A model generated the notes under the pieces. The model worked only from the letters and a program-made list of their open reading frames with translations, was not told where the DNA came from and did no database searches. From Elysia marginata (lineage: Eukaryota; Mollusca; Gastropoda; Plakobranchidae), in NCBI GenBank assembly GCA_019649035.1, contig BMAT01000127.1:170871-211345 (forward strand): a stretch of 40,475 nt of DNA, in the 5' to 3' direction. Made by a program: the position numbers and the translations under genes. Of this stretch, positions 37,401 to 40,324 are shown piece by piece (the stretch's first letter is position 1; each line of letters begins with the position of its first letter).

Positions 37401-40324
37401 CCTCCTCATTGTCAATTACAACAGGTTTATACAGTGTTCTTTTATACTTGAAATCAATCATAAATTTTTTAGTCTTTTTACATTGAGGCAGAGATAATTA
37501 CATTTGCAGCAATAGGCAAATTGAGAAACTGTTATTAACCTTTGAGATTAGTTCCTGAATAGATGTGTCATTGTGTCAATGTCTTGTCAGGTGAAAACTG
37601 TGACACACACTGATTTTGAGGCATACAGAGCAGAGAGTATTGCAAGAAAAATAAAAGCATTCTACTTCTTTCACACGGAAAACAAAAAGTCTAGAGGACA
37701 ATAACTGACTTGAGATTCATGTCTGCTCTCTTCTCCTTGACCTGCATCGTGTCTGTCCTGCCCTGAGAAATGAGGCGATCTGCCAGAGTGTTGATAGAGC
37801 TAATCCGCTTCTCATCTACAGTGATACCCTGACAAAAGCATAGACAAACCAAGCGTTAAAATCAAACATGGTGAAAAAATGTAAAGGAAGCCTATATGAG
37901 AGACAAGATCAAAGGGGTCTTGTATTTTATGCAAACTAAATGCTTTTCTTAAGATCAAAATGAAACTAAATTGATTTATAATAATAATAAATATATTTGT
38001 TTGCATCAATGAAAAACTATTTATAGTGTAATCGTATAGAAAAAACCCCACTAAAAACCAGGAAATGCAAAAACATTCCAGCAAAAGACAAAAACATTGG
38101 TTGCAAAGACAAAATAGATTTAAGTTTGAGGAAATCCACTTGTTTGATTTCTACCTATACAACTAGTTATAAATCTGATTAAGGGAACACAACAAAGCAA
38201 AACAGGTAATACTAACAGCAGATTCAACATTGTTTGCCTTCCTCTGGAGCTCCAGGCAGTGCTCATAGTCCCTGCCCAAATCATTCTGGGATACCAGGGA
38301 CTCCTTTGAGTTTGCAAAAAAAAAAAATGTCACCATTGTATAAGTTATTATCGAAGTACAGGTCAGTATGAAGATGTTGCTCTGAGCCTGAGATGATTTT
38401 GGTAGAGCACTATAGAAATGATATTCATTATTATATTATTTTGTCTTTGGGAAATAAAGATGATTTTTGGTTTTAAATACAAAAAATAGGTAGAATAAAA
38501 AATATTCTGCATAAAAGAATGCAATTGTCGTCATGATAACAATAAACTTCTTAGACAAGTACATGATCTATTGAAAGGATTTGTTCTTGTAGGCCCAAAA
38601 CGTGAAGCTTGAAAAATTGATTGCAATAAAATTCCTAGAATCTAATCAATTTGGTTTTGATGCAACAAAAAAATTTGATCTCCATGACATAAATATTTCA
38701 AAGGCACGCTCTGAAGTATGCGTGCAATCCTTATCACAGTTTGTTTTTCTTGTAGATAGAATATTCTAAACTTTTAATGTTATCTTTATTTTCATTATAT
38801 TTTCATTATCATGATGACCCTTCTGGGTCTTATGATGTGCAACAATTAGGACCGTTTCTGTTACCCTATTTCACAATAATGAATGTTGTGCTGAATCATA
38901 TTATCTTATCACATAGGCAATGATCAAATACTTGACAACCAAAGACTAAACCGTTTCTTACTTTGTCCCTGATCCACTCAAGCACTTTGTCAACCTGTTC
39001 CATAAACTCCAAAATATCCTTGGCTTCTTCAAGACCTTTGCCACGGTTTGCCGAAGCTTGTAGCAGCTCATGCCACTTAGACTGGAGACGTTTAACAGCT
39101 TGATGGATCTCTGTCTGGGCAGGATGTTTCCTCTCAATCAGTGTTTCACCAACCTGACATGGATACAAAATCAACAAATTGTTAAGCACGTTTGCATTGC
39201 TACATAATCCAAAACAACCAAAACAAGAAAATCAGATCTTCAGTGTTCCCTAAAAACAATGCAAAAGGTAAAGAAACAGAAAGGTGATTTTTAAAAGGTT
39301 GTTTAGAATTTCTTTTTCAACAAAGAAGTCCAATAATACAGAAATGAGAACCAAGGAAGTGCATAATTGCCTCTGCTTAGATACTAGGCATCTGTTGATG
39401 ATGATGCTGTTGGATCATCTTTCTAAGACCAGATCATCCCAGCAAAGAATTTTAAGATTTTGAAGCTTAGAAAATCCAAGATGACCAGCAATTATCAAAA
39501 TTAAATAGACAGTACTAGTGTCAGATACCTAAATATTTGAAAAAAAATGTAACACAATTGCATATCAACTGAAAATTTGCTCACTTTTAATGTAAAAAAA
39601 GACCTACAGATAGACATTACAGTACTCAACAATATTGATAACAACAAACTTTTACCTTACTAATAAATAATACTAAGTAACAATTGAATGAAATATTCAT
39701 AAAAATTCTTTGTGTTTAAGAGTTTTATTATTTCTTCCAATTAAGAAACAAACAGAAAGAGTGCAAAAAAAGTCTTGGTTTTGCTATAGAGGAATAAAAA
39801 CAAAAAAAACAAAGTGCAGCTAACACAGTTTCACCTTCTGAATGCTTTCAATCTTGTCTGTGTTGGCCATAACCTCTTTGTGAAAGGCTTGGTGTTTCTG
39901 TAATTTGCGCATCTTGTCGTACAGATCTGTGACATCCTTGAAGTCATCTTCAAGAGCAACCTTGAGGCGTTCGTCTAGCCAATGCTCTGCCTATTAAAAA
40001 TAATTGCAAAGTTTAGCTTTTTAACAAACTCCAAATTAAATTCAAAGGCTTTAAAATAAGCACAGCAGTAGCAAGAGAAAGGAATTATTCACTTCTATTT
40101 AGTGCCCTTTCAAATACCATTAAGGTTCATAAAATTGAACATTCTTTACATAAATATAATAAAATTATTTATATTAATTTAAAAAAAACAACCCCCCCCC
40201 AACTTTTTATATACTAAAAAAATAAAAACCTACCTCTTCCTCATCTCGACAAAACTGCTGATAAAGCAGAGAATCATCAAGTGCTCTCTTTCTTGCCTCA
40301 GACTGTAACCGTATATTTTTACGC
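2801..40324 (-). CDS. Beta-spectrin chain, probably beta-heavy (SPTBN5/karst-like); 3' part, 34 exons
   Basis: Spectrins are long rods that pair with alpha-spectrin and crosslink actin under the plasma membrane. Coding exons join at (minus strand, 5' to 3') 40324-40234, 39990-39835, 39153-38962, 38303-38217, 37828-37710, 35964-35736, 35124-35003, 34044-33984, 33603-33502, 32971-32783, 32450-32373, 32084-31821, 31525-31379, 29966-29812, 29260-29152, 28830-28700, 26693-26507, 23844-23644, 23239-23144, 22259-22125, 20082-19900, 19210-19019, 18637-18482, 18083-17866, 17269-17080, 15196-15098, 14323-14144, 13715-13593, 10609-10524, 7490-7307, 7162-6773, 5341-5095, 4593-4405, 2886-2801. Window residues: repeats about 19-1295, partial repeat 1296-1357, charged helix 1357-1427, linker 1427-1655, PH domain 1655-1762, tail to 1790. 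The PH domain and shortened last repeat show a beta chain. Beta-heavy rather than conventional beta is inferred from alpha-like repeats and the missing conserved repeat 15-17 sequence. The 5' end is outside the window. Confidence 0.95.
2887..4404 (-). other. Intron 33, nothing recognised
   Basis: It is AT-rich with no credible coding frame. The stretch directly upstream of exon 34 stays open in frame for a while but contains no coding signature. Confidence 0.6.
4405..4593 (-). CDS. Spectrin exon 33 (second half of PH domain)
   Basis: Two bases complete the split glycine, then 62 codons: YAEGQAAIPPVNLHRGQGEV, ASDYTKKQHVLRMRLSDGAE, and the C-terminal helix DDMMNTWNARMQYYA with the invariant PH tryptophan. 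It leaves one G for the last exon. The donor is GTATGT. Confidence 0.94.
4799..4905 (-). repeat. LINE/SINE 3' tail fragment (GCGCTT type)
   Basis: It contains TTTTATATCGCGCTTATCC and AAGCGCTTTACATGG, beside an AATAATAAC-type tail. This resembles the common 3' tail of invertebrate L2/CR1-like LINEs and partner SINEs. It is related to the tails at 7765-7830 and 38371-38436. Confidence 0.55.
4955..4974. repeat. (AT)n microsatellite
   Basis: Short run of alternating A and T in intron 32. Confidence 0.85.
5095..5341 (-). CDS. Spectrin exon 32 (polybasic segment and first half of PH domain)
   Basis: It has 82 codons plus one base. A basic stretch, KSKPTKRTASFNIRRRTRSL, precedes the PH start LEGFLERKQELQAGGKKATI and strands RSWKSYYAVLFGQLLCFFKD. 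Spectrin PH domains bind phosphoinositides; the lysines and arginines of the first loop are present. The donor is GAGG|GTAAGA. Confidence 0.94.
5695..6420 (+). mobile_element. Degenerate LINE reverse-transcriptase remnant
   Basis: Plus-strand frames, interrupted by stops and shifts, give TGITQGCLLSPVLYTIYNN (the QG-x-x-LSP palm motif), then HPSKYLRLTTDDKYL and FPSVLTFGITCxCGN. These match the order of C-terminal RT segments in L2/Rex1-like elements (KYLGLTIDDKL, SVLTFGITxWxGN). It lies antisense to the host gene in intron 31. Ends are approximate, and it cannot encode an active enzyme. Confidence 0.65.
6773..7162 (-). CDS. Spectrin exon 31 (Ser-Pro-rich disordered linker)
   Basis: It has 130 codons in phase 0 on both sides. 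It holds 13 Ser-Pro pairs, an acidic patch (SSSLGEDEEDH) and a proline run (QAPPPPRAA). The composition predicts disorder, and the sites fit proline-directed kinases (CDK/MAPK). Being in frame at both ends, it could be skipped as a cassette. Borders are CATCAG / GTGAGT. Confidence 0.9.
7307..7490 (-). CDS. Spectrin exon 30 (C-terminal linker, basic-serine part)
   Basis: G completes the arginine, then 61 codons: MDDKLDKSTVKNLIGRSQSI, MTVRPDGSRTDIQRAVSFRN, ending ATHFKQ. It has no domain that I recognise. RAVSF resembles a basophilic kinase site. Phase and borders (CAAG / GTAGAT) fit the neighbours. Confidence 0.88.
7760..9420 (-). mobile_element. 5'-truncated LINE (L2/CR1-like) with RT and 3' tail
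   Basis: The frame at 8925-9416 reads through conserved RT segments: RPVSNLPFFTKILERV, EPFQSAYRKDHSTETALL, DLSAAFDTLDHNTML and GVPQGSVLGPVLFTIYT. After a frameshift the catalytic box FYADDSQIYAL follows (YADD codons at 8887-8898), then a KTEILLVG segment and C-terminal blocks resembling CHKxLHGxxPxYIxDL and KLWNSLP towards 8080. The tail at 7765-7830 ends in TTTATTATTATT. Frameshifts and stops show it is dead. It sits in intron 30, in the same orientation as the host gene. Confidence 0.88.
7765..7830 (-). repeat. 3' tail of the LINE at 7760-9420
   Basis: In the sense strand it reads GTAAAGCGCTCTGAGCCTGA, then GGTAGAGCGCTATAGAAATG and an ATT-repeat end. A shorter near-copy lies at 38371-38436 on the other strand. 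Confidence 0.7.
9755..10000 (+). pseudogene. pogo/Tigger-like transposase N-terminal fragment
   Basis: An ATG at 9755 opens 42 codons: MASNKKKKCAMLEQRLDVIK then MSVQGKPQRQIVDHFGVK, ending at TGA 9881-9883. This is the CENP-B/psq-type helix-turn-helix that starts Tigger and pogo transposases (xLxxKLDVIKxxxxGxSQRxIAxxFGVS). Past the stop, another frame continues SKRKAEIQAEHEAGALSSKL, as expected for the family after a frameshift in an A-run. The catalytic DDE domain is absent. It lies in intron 29/30 DNA, next to the LINE. Confidence 0.72.
10001..10523 (-). other. Rest of intron 29, nothing recognised
   Basis: AT-rich sequence without coding signature. It may include more of the Tigger-like element, but I find no matching terminal inverted repeat. 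Confidence 0.45.
10524..10609 (-). CDS. Spectrin exon 29 (charged helix, second half)
   Basis: It has 28 codons plus AG of a split arginine: ERKREEEHRKAKEVLLRRQK then EENAEDDK. It continues the charged helix of exon 28. The acceptor is TTTAG and the donor GTAATA. Introns of about 3 kb flank it on both sides. Confidence 0.88.
10610..12349 (-). other. Part of intron 28, nothing firm recognised
   Basis: AT-rich intron sequence. The stretch at about 11980-12130 is less AT-rich (TGTAACCCCGCCAGG) and may be an unclassified repeat. The open frame at 11531-11740 has no family signature. Confidence 0.5.
12350..12603 (-). mobile_element. tRNA-derived SINE
   Basis: In the minus strand it begins GACAGCGTGGCAGAATGGTT, containing a Pol III A box (TGGCAGAATGG, 12585-12595), then a B box (GGTTCAATTCC, 12541-12551). 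It continues with CCATGCCATGTTGCATTTGC, CTTGGGAAAGCAATTTACCC and ACCTGTAAAATGGGCACTCA. That is a tRNA-like head followed by a body seen in many invertebrate SINEs. The 62-residue open frame across it is an artefact of the head. The 3' limit is uncertain. Confidence 0.85.
12604..13592 (-). other. Rest of intron 28, nothing recognised
   Basis: AT-rich with A-runs, no coding or RNA signature seen. Confidence 0.55.
13593..13715 (-). CDS. Spectrin exon 28 (charged helix, first half)
   Basis: It has 41 codons in phase 0/0: VNKAVQEQKLLQEQQAVEDE then ARREKDRLGELRKKEQERIL. It is dense in E, R, K and Q, with i/i+4 opposite charges, as in stable single alpha-helices. The donor is GTACAA. Confidence 0.9.
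13716..14143 (-). other. Intron 27, nothing recognised
   Basis: Short AT-rich intron with normal borders. Confidence 0.6.
14144..14323 (-). CDS. Spectrin exon 27 (partial repeat 13)
   Basis: It has 60 codons in phase 0/0: KLRHEIEQIEAWMTLREPLI, VEELLRRHADFEKTV, ending NNLCRDK. It is the equivalent of the incomplete last beta repeat that joins alpha-spectrin in tetramers. Helices A and B are recognisable, then the repeat gives way to the charged helix. Confidence 0.93.
14701..14831. repeat. 131-bp foldback inverted repeat (MITE-like hairpin)
   Basis: The left arm starts TTTAAAATGTTGTACGGAGC and runs through AGCTACTGTGAAAACAAAAA to about 14759. The right arm, about 14770-14831, is its reverse complement with about four mismatches. 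The loop is only about 10 bases of AATAAATTTT type. Possibilities are a tiny MITE, an inverted duplication, or a hairpin transcript precursor. No clear target duplication is visible. It lies in intron 26. Confidence 0.9.
15098..15196 (-). CDS. Spectrin exon 26 (end of repeat 12, start of partial repeat 13)
   Basis: It has 33 codons in phase 0/0: IHEKMNQLDDSFEGLKRTYE then HRRSLHEQNLETQ. The acceptor TTTCAG and donor GTATGC are canonical. It is short and was found from phase and repeat periodicity. Confidence 0.88.
15650..16630 (+). repeat. Unclassified dispersed repeat, copy 1
   Basis: It aligns in the same orientation with 27450-28400. The clearest matching blocks are TTTTGAGAAAAATGCAAACG / TTTGAGAAAAATGCAAAAGA, CCTGAGGTTTTAG, GTTTAGATGTAAAACGAGGA / GTTTAGATGTAAAGCGAAGA, AGGCTAAAAGTAA, and GTGTTTGTGTTGACATTGCA / GCGTTTGTGTTGACAGTGCA. 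No intact coding frame is seen and the ends are approximate. It occupies intron 25. Confidence 0.75.
16631..17079 (-). other. End of intron 25, nothing recognised
   Basis: AT-rich, with a short purine run near 16850. No coding signal. Confidence 0.5.
17080..17269 (-). CDS. Spectrin exon 25 (repeat 12, helices A-B)
   Basis: G completes the threonine codon, then 63 codons: AWLSEMMAMITADELAHDLP, YKEHKAEIDSHVDAFNKF, ending NKHFLSDE. It is very similar to exon 9, eight repeats earlier. The donor is GTAAGA. Confidence 0.94.
17270..17865 (-). other. Intron 24, nothing recognised
   Basis: AT-rich intron with normal borders and no repeat that I recognise. Confidence 0.6.
17866..18083 (-). CDS. Spectrin exon 24 (repeat 11 helices B-C, repeat 12 helix A)
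   Basis: It has 72 codons plus AC of a split threonine: RDMAAISDQVESITKEAERL, GAWNTLVEKAGHRKEKLNQA, ending YFNDFREL. The donor is GTAAGT. Confidence 0.94.
18084..18481 (-). other. Intron 23, nothing recognised
   Basis: AT-rich; the plus-strand open frame 18223-18459 has no family signature. Confidence 0.55.
18482..18637 (-). CDS. Spectrin exon 23 (repeat 11, helices A-B)
   Basis: It has 52 codons in phase 0/0: ALGGAKEVHMYGRDADDTLE, WIQEKDLVVSSDDFGHDLES, ending SRHDGLE. This is the position of conventional beta repeat 15, which binds ankyrin. The conventional sequence there is not conserved, which supports a beta-heavy class. Confidence 0.93.
18638..19018 (-). other. Intron 22, pyrimidine-rich in sense strand near exon 23
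   Basis: A purine-rich plus-strand block (18705-18760) gives a long polypyrimidine stretch in the transcript, upstream of the exon 23 acceptor. Otherwise nothing. Confidence 0.5.
19019..19210 (-). CDS. Spectrin exon 22 (repeat 10, helices B-C)
   Basis: It has 64 codons in phase 0/0: VLQQRFEDFLHELSNNEERV, HFAAEDIQARTEDIQAQW, ending EIAQARQD. The donor is GTGAGT. The LQxRFxxFxxxxxxxxERV pattern is shared with conventional beta repeat 14. Confidence 0.94.
19211..19899 (-). other. Intron 21, nothing recognised
   Basis: AT-rich without coding signature or obvious repeat. Confidence 0.55.
19900..20082 (-). CDS. Spectrin exon 21 (repeat 9 helix C, repeat 10 helix A)
   Basis: It has 61 codons in phase 0/0: ANLEQQYAHLQDLTTQRRHM, helix A FYVSADGVETWIGDSM, and the turn ASSEDYGQDLEHVE. 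The EDYGQDLEHV turn matches conventional beta repeat 14. Confidence 0.94.
20280..21660 (+). mobile_element. Degenerate 5'-truncated LINE (Rex1/L2-like RT)
   Basis: The plus-strand frame 20290-20757 reads DDAVLHVLNNIFRHLEKPST, FSSAFNTIQPNVLCDKLV and TGAPQGTVLSTFLFSVYT. The catalytic YADD is changed to YADN (DKYADNTILTG). After an in-frame stop, KTKEMIIDFRRNKKYL, FKFLGVVIDDKLSF and SVLTFGIQS follow, then a C-terminal RYRMPAVKTNRYNDSFIP block. The 3' end has AATAAAG and an ATTCTGT-repeat tail at about 21645-21660. Stops and the altered catalytic box show it is inactive. It is antisense to the host gene, in intron 20. Confidence 0.9.
21661..22124 (-). other. Rest of intron 20, nothing recognised
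   Basis: AT-rich sequence between the LINE tail and exon 20; no coding signature. Confidence 0.5.
22125..22259 (-). CDS. Spectrin exon 20 (repeat 9, helices B-C)
   Basis: It has 45 codons in phase 0/0: ALTKKLDALERDIDNFGNSI, then LTDKQHYDSDNIIKTQ. Donor and acceptor are canonical (CACCAG / GTAGGT). Confidence 0.92.
22260..22985 (-). other. Rest of intron 19, nothing recognised
   Basis: Very AT-rich, with ATT/AAT-rich patches leading into the GAA repeat. Confidence 0.5.
22986..23065 (-). repeat. (GAA)21 microsatellite with adjoining (AAT)n
   Basis: The plus strand has 21 uninterrupted TTC units (22986-23050) followed by ATT units, in intron 19 about 95 bases after exon 19. The transcript carries the GAA strand. 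The lysine- or leucine-run open frames across it are artefacts. Confidence 0.97.
23144..23239 (-). CDS. Spectrin exon 19 (repeat 9, helix A)
   Basis: It has 32 codons in phase 0/0: FYTEVSELEQWMKEKLPQL, then TSSDYGKDQDSVQ. The acceptor is CTACAG and the donor GTAGAA. A 21-unit GAA repeat lies about 95 bases downstream in the sense strand. Confidence 0.93.
23240..23643 (-). other. Intron 18, nothing recognised
   Basis: AT-rich; overlapping open frames in it are read-through from exon 19 or chance. Confidence 0.5.
23644..23844 (-). CDS. Spectrin exon 18 (repeat 8, helices B-C)
   Basis: It has 67 codons in phase 0/0: ALESEIVAHEPLIEAVANSA, VKHFAAADIQTRLDDL, ending QDSLEAQK. HQALxxEIxAHEP is a conserved spectrin helix B. 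The donor AAAG|GTTATC is weak compared with the other donors in the gene. Confidence 0.92.
23845..24741 (-). other. Intron 17, exon 18 side, nothing recognised
   Basis: AT-rich; no coding signature. Confidence 0.5.
24742..25041 (-). CDS. Acidic intronic open frame, possible alternative exon or small gene
   Basis: A 99-codon frame in intron 17. Its central part is strikingly acidic: SDIEEEDEDNLETESLLSEE then TDLEEMDSEPNREMKFEIKE. It ends hydrophobic (FFRSLLGLL) at a TAG. A possible acceptor CAAAG lies at about 25002, and from there the frame is in phase 0, the phase in which exon 17 ends. An AATAAA (sense strand) lies near 24562. So it could be an alternative last exon giving a truncated spectrin, or a cassette using a weak internal GT. 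I do not recognise a family, and in such AT-rich DNA it may be chance. Its composition is unlike the other spurious frames here. Confidence 0.3.
   Translation of the reverse strand: MYKNFLHLTLSCIPKTNLDCIVLSDIEEEDEDNLETESLLSEETDLEEMDSEPNREMKFEIKEHEEDLVEKEQVLPQEKKIPDNKFSFTHFFRSLLGLL
25350..25530. repeat. (GTA/GCA)n microsatellite, left block
   Basis: Long run of GTA units, with GCA units at about 25410-25428 and GAA/GGT interruptions. Open frames of T or Y runs across it are artefacts. Confidence 0.93.
25531..26263. other. Sequence framed by two GTA/GCA microsatellites
   Basis: About 730 bases, less AT-rich than its surroundings. It has a short imperfect direct repeat near both ends (GGAAAACTGGGAAATCGGGA near 25578 and GGAAACCCAGCAAATCGGGA near 26207). 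Overlapping plus-strand frames (25753-26049) have no family signature. It may be an unclassified mobile element. Confidence 0.4.
26264..26420. repeat. (GTA/GCA)n microsatellite, right block
   Basis: Imperfect GTA/GCA/GGT trinucleotide sequence of the same type and orientation as the block at 25350-25530. Confidence 0.88.
26507..26693 (-). CDS. Spectrin exon 17 (repeat 7 helix C, repeat 8 helices A-B)
   Basis: It completes the arginine, then 62 codons: YNSLVEPSHIRRENLEEA, the helix A WIQDRRPVAESEDLG, and ends NLMKKHQ. The donor is GTAAAC. The following 2.66-kb intron contains the acidic open frame at 24742-25041. Confidence 0.94.
26694..27449 (-). other. Intron 16, exon 17 side, nothing recognised
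   Basis: AT-rich; the plus-strand frame 26971-27231 has no family signature. Confidence 0.5.
27450..28400 (+). repeat. Unclassified dispersed repeat, copy 2
   Basis: Diverged second copy of the repeat at 15650-16630, in the same orientation, inside intron 16. Similarity is strongest from about 27920 to 28280 and weaker towards both ends. Confidence 0.75.
28700..28830 (-). CDS. Spectrin exon 16 (repeat 7, helix B-C)
   Basis: It has 43 codons plus AG of a split arginine. It reads QLEQDIASHQEKVTDVLDAA and KHFMNKELQISARAISD. The donor is GTATGA. Confidence 0.9.
28831..29151 (-). other. Intron 15, nothing recognised
   Basis: Short AT-rich intron with normal borders. Confidence 0.55.
29152..29260 (-). 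CDS. Spectrin exon 15 (repeat 7, helix A-B)
   Basis: It completes the arginine codon, then 36 codons: VVSDLATWMDEVENQLMSED, HGKDLSSVNSLLNKHQ. The SEDxGKDLxSVNxLLxKHQ turn is a textbook spectrin motif. The donor is GTATGG. Confidence 0.93.
29261..29811 (-). other. Intron 14, nothing recognised
   Basis: AT-rich; no repeat or coding signature. Confidence 0.55.
29812..29966 (-). CDS. Spectrin exon 14 (repeat 6 helix C, repeat 7 helix A start)
   Basis: It has 51 codons plus AG of a split arginine. It reads EGQGLIQEEHYARADIHKR and LSWQALIHASADKKDRL, ending HQAMLFN. The acceptor is TATAG and the donor GTAATC. Confidence 0.93.
30000..30125. repeat. Purine-rich tract
   Basis: Plus-strand A/G-rich block; in the transcript it is a long pyrimidine tract just upstream of exon 14. 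Confidence 0.6.
30283..30735. repeat. Repeated GGGTACTTYTGTCACC motif around the MITE
   Basis: The motif occurs at about 30286, 30644 and 30709. The last two are 65 bases apart with similar sequence between. The MITE separates the first copy from the others, suggesting insertion into a short tandem or dispersed repeat. Confidence 0.6.
30308..30604. mobile_element. piggyBac-like MITE (TTAA target duplication)
   Basis: TTAA (30308-30311) is followed by CCCCTTCATGACCTA. The other end reads TACGTCAGGAAGGGT followed by TTAA (30601-30604). The ends are imperfect inverted repeats (12 of 15 bases) and TTAA is the piggyBac target site. Inside are a 17-base inverted pair, ATGACGTACATTGTACG (30370-30386) and CGTACAATGTACGTCGT (30429-30445), and a nearby GTACATAC palindromic stretch. 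No transposase is encoded, so it would need an enzyme supplied elsewhere. It lies in intron 13. Confidence 0.75.
30736..31378 (-). other. Rest of intron 13, nothing recognised
   Basis: AT-rich with a T-run near 31140; no coding signature. Confidence 0.5.
31379..31525 (-). CDS. Spectrin exon 13 (repeat 6, helices A-B)
   Basis: It has 49 codons in phase 0/0: VSSWLTEKLQVALDESYRD, PTNLQAKLQKHTAFEAEL and ANRNRVDAVVE. The DESYxDPTNLQxKLQKHxAFEAEL signature is characteristic of alpha-spectrin and differs from conventional beta repeat 10. Confidence 0.95.
31821..32084 (-). CDS. Spectrin exon 12 (repeat 5, helices B-C, start of repeat 6)
   Basis: The largest repeat exon: 88 codons in phase 0/0, from NTLYSVEALMKHHDGFEKT through NHYAADEINARCQAVL to LFLRNLYE. 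It covers nearly a whole repeat after helix A. The donor is GTAAAG. Confidence 0.95.
32373..32450 (-). CDS. Spectrin exon 11 (repeat 5, helix A)
   Basis: It has 26 codons in phase 0/0: MFKETAEQTDAWLATKETF then LANEDVG before GTAAGC. It resembles alpha-spectrin repeats that start with a W-M/L-x-x-K/R-E-A-F-L motif. Confidence 0.9.
32451..32782 (-). other. Intron 10, nothing recognised
   Basis: AT-rich, with a short tandem duplication of TTGGTTTCTGAGATAAAA near 32710-32750. Confidence 0.5.
32783..32971 (-). CDS. Spectrin exon 10 (repeat 4, helix B-C)
   Basis: It has 63 codons in phase 0/0, from AEIDGRKTHFSSVREQG through INTKHYASDAVQKM to LTQCHNLQ. The HYASD motif before helix C is typical of alpha- and beta-spectrin repeats. 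The donor is GTGATA. Confidence 0.93.
33297..33475. repeat. Purine-rich tract with GA runs
   Basis: About 180 bases that are almost only A and G on the plus strand, with several GAGAGA runs, in intron 9. In the transcript this is a pyrimidine tract shortly after the exon 9 donor. Open frames rich in S, L and F across it are artefacts. Confidence 0.8.
33502..33603 (-). CDS. Spectrin exon 9 (repeat 4, helix A-B)
   Basis: It has 34 codons in phase 0/0. It starts INWSNDMISRMNAEDLAKD, close to the alpha-spectrin type W-x-x-x-M-x-A-D-E-L-A-x-D-V motif, and ends LQMHHERK before GTTAGT. A very similar motif recurs in exon 25, eight repeats later. Confidence 0.92.
33604..33983 (-). other. Intron 8, nothing recognised
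   Basis: AT-rich short intron with normal borders. Confidence 0.55.
33984..34044 (-). CDS. Spectrin exon 8 (repeat 3-4 junction microexon)
   Basis: Only 61 bases: G completing the split arginine codon, then 20 codons, KAKLALSYLLQKFLADAREL. It bridges helix C of repeat 3 and helix A of repeat 4. The acceptor is AACAG and the donor GTAGGT. It is too short to stand out as an open frame, and is placed by phase and homology. Confidence 0.88.
34103..34162. repeat. (CAA)n / A-rich simple repeat
   Basis: Two CAA runs separated by A-runs, directly before the LINE fragment at 34195. Confidence 0.88.
34195..34705 (+). mobile_element. LINE RT C-terminal fragment
   Basis: Plus-strand frames read KIRIYNSNVKSVLLYGCKTW, FINRCMRCIVRIKWHDRVRN, and after a frameshift RWRWIGHTLRKPYYKITRQA, LQWNPQGNRGRGRPRETWKR. 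These are the hallmark C-terminal blocks (SVLLYGxETW, W-x-WIGHTLRK, WNPQGxRxRGRPRxTW) of endonuclease-reverse transcriptases common in molluscs and other invertebrates. The catalytic part is missing. It is antisense to the host gene, in intron 7. Confidence 0.9.
35003..35124 (-). CDS. Spectrin exon 7 (repeat 3, helix B-C)
   Basis: It has 40 codons plus AG of a split arginine codon. It reads KMETQASKLCQKYRDRAKE to DDSWEMLEDLSDA; the tryptophan is the conserved helix C position. The donor is GTCTGT. Confidence 0.9.
35125..35735 (-). other. Intron 6, nothing recognised
   Basis: AT-rich, with an A-run near 35543; no coding signature. Confidence 0.55.
35736..35964 (-). CDS. Spectrin exon 6 (end of repeat 2, first half of repeat 3)
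   Basis: One base completes the lysine codon, then 76 codons follow. It starts WKNLQGALADYKARL (helix C) and continues with repeat 3 helix A and the LLSSEDVGKDLQQVEALQRK turn and helix B. The donor is GAG|GTAAAC. Confidence 0.93.
35965..36721 (-). other. Intron 5, exon 6 side, nothing recognised
   Basis: AT-rich; the minus-strand frame 36297-36494 has no family signature. Confidence 0.5.
36722..36775 (-). mobile_element. SINE tRNA-like head fragment
   Basis: In the minus strand: TGGCGTCTTGGTTTAGTGGT then AGACTTCGAGCTTTAGAACA and GAGAGGTCCG. It has an A box (TGGTTTAGTGGT, plus 36751-36762) and a tRNA-like anticodon-arm region, but the B box is lost. It is a different tRNA head from the SINE at 12350-12603. 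Confidence 0.5.
36776..37709 (-). other. Intron 5, exon 5 side, nothing firm
   Basis: A short (CT)n run at about 36809-36820; otherwise AT-rich without coding signature. Confidence 0.5.
37710..37828 (-). CDS. Spectrin exon 5 (repeat 2, helix B-C)
   Basis: It has 39 codons plus two bases (AA) of a lysine codon completed by the next exon. It reads GITVDEKRISSINTLADRL and onward to KRADMNL. The acceptor is TGTCAG and the donor is GTCAGT. Confidence 0.88.
37829..38216 (-). other. Intron 4, nothing recognised
   Basis: AT-rich short intron with normal borders. Confidence 0.55.
38217..38303 (-). CDS. Spectrin exon 4 (repeat 2, helix A-B turn)
   Basis: It has 29 codons in phase 0/0: ESLVSQNDLGRDYEHC onward to NNVESA. 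The S-x-N-D-L-G-R-D sequence is the usual spectrin AB-loop motif. The donor is GTTAGT. The acceptor CAAAG has a poly-T tract just upstream. Confidence 0.88.
38371..38436 (+). repeat. LINE 3' tail fragment, near-copy of 7765-7830
   Basis: It reads GCTCTGAGCCTGAGATGATT then GGTAGAGCACTATAGAAATG and an ATTATT end. It matches the tail of the LINE at 7760-9420 in opposite orientation. Only the tail is present. Confidence 0.75.
38437..38961 (-). other. Rest of intron 3, nothing recognised
   Basis: AT-rich; no coding signature. Confidence 0.5.
38962..39153 (-). CDS. Spectrin exon 3 (end of repeat 1, start of repeat 2)
   Basis: It has 64 codons in phase 0/0 between a CAG acceptor and a GTAAGA donor. 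It carries helix C of repeat 1 (LQSKWHELLQASANRGKGLEEA) broken by the junction, then helix A of repeat 2 ending in VLEWIRDK. Confidence 0.9.
39154..39834 (-). other. Intron 2, nothing recognised
   Basis: AT-rich; no coding signature or repeat that I can name. Confidence 0.55.
39835..39990 (-). CDS. Spectrin exon 2 (repeat 1, helices A-B)
   Basis: It has 52 codons in phase 0/0. It starts AEHWLDERLKVAL, with the invariant helix A tryptophan, and ends NTDKIESIQK before AAG|GTGAAA. The KLQKHQAFHKEV stretch is a typical helix B motif. Confidence 0.9.
40234..40324 (-). CDS. Spectrin exon 1 of window (end of one repeat, start of repeat 1)
   Basis: The frame starts with one base of a split codon after a TAG acceptor and ends in phase 0 at GAG|GTAGGT. 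It encodes about 30 residues from RKNIRLQSEARKRALDD through YQQFCRDEEE, the helix C to helix A junction between two spectrin repeats. The upstream exon is beyond the window. Confidence 0.85.
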
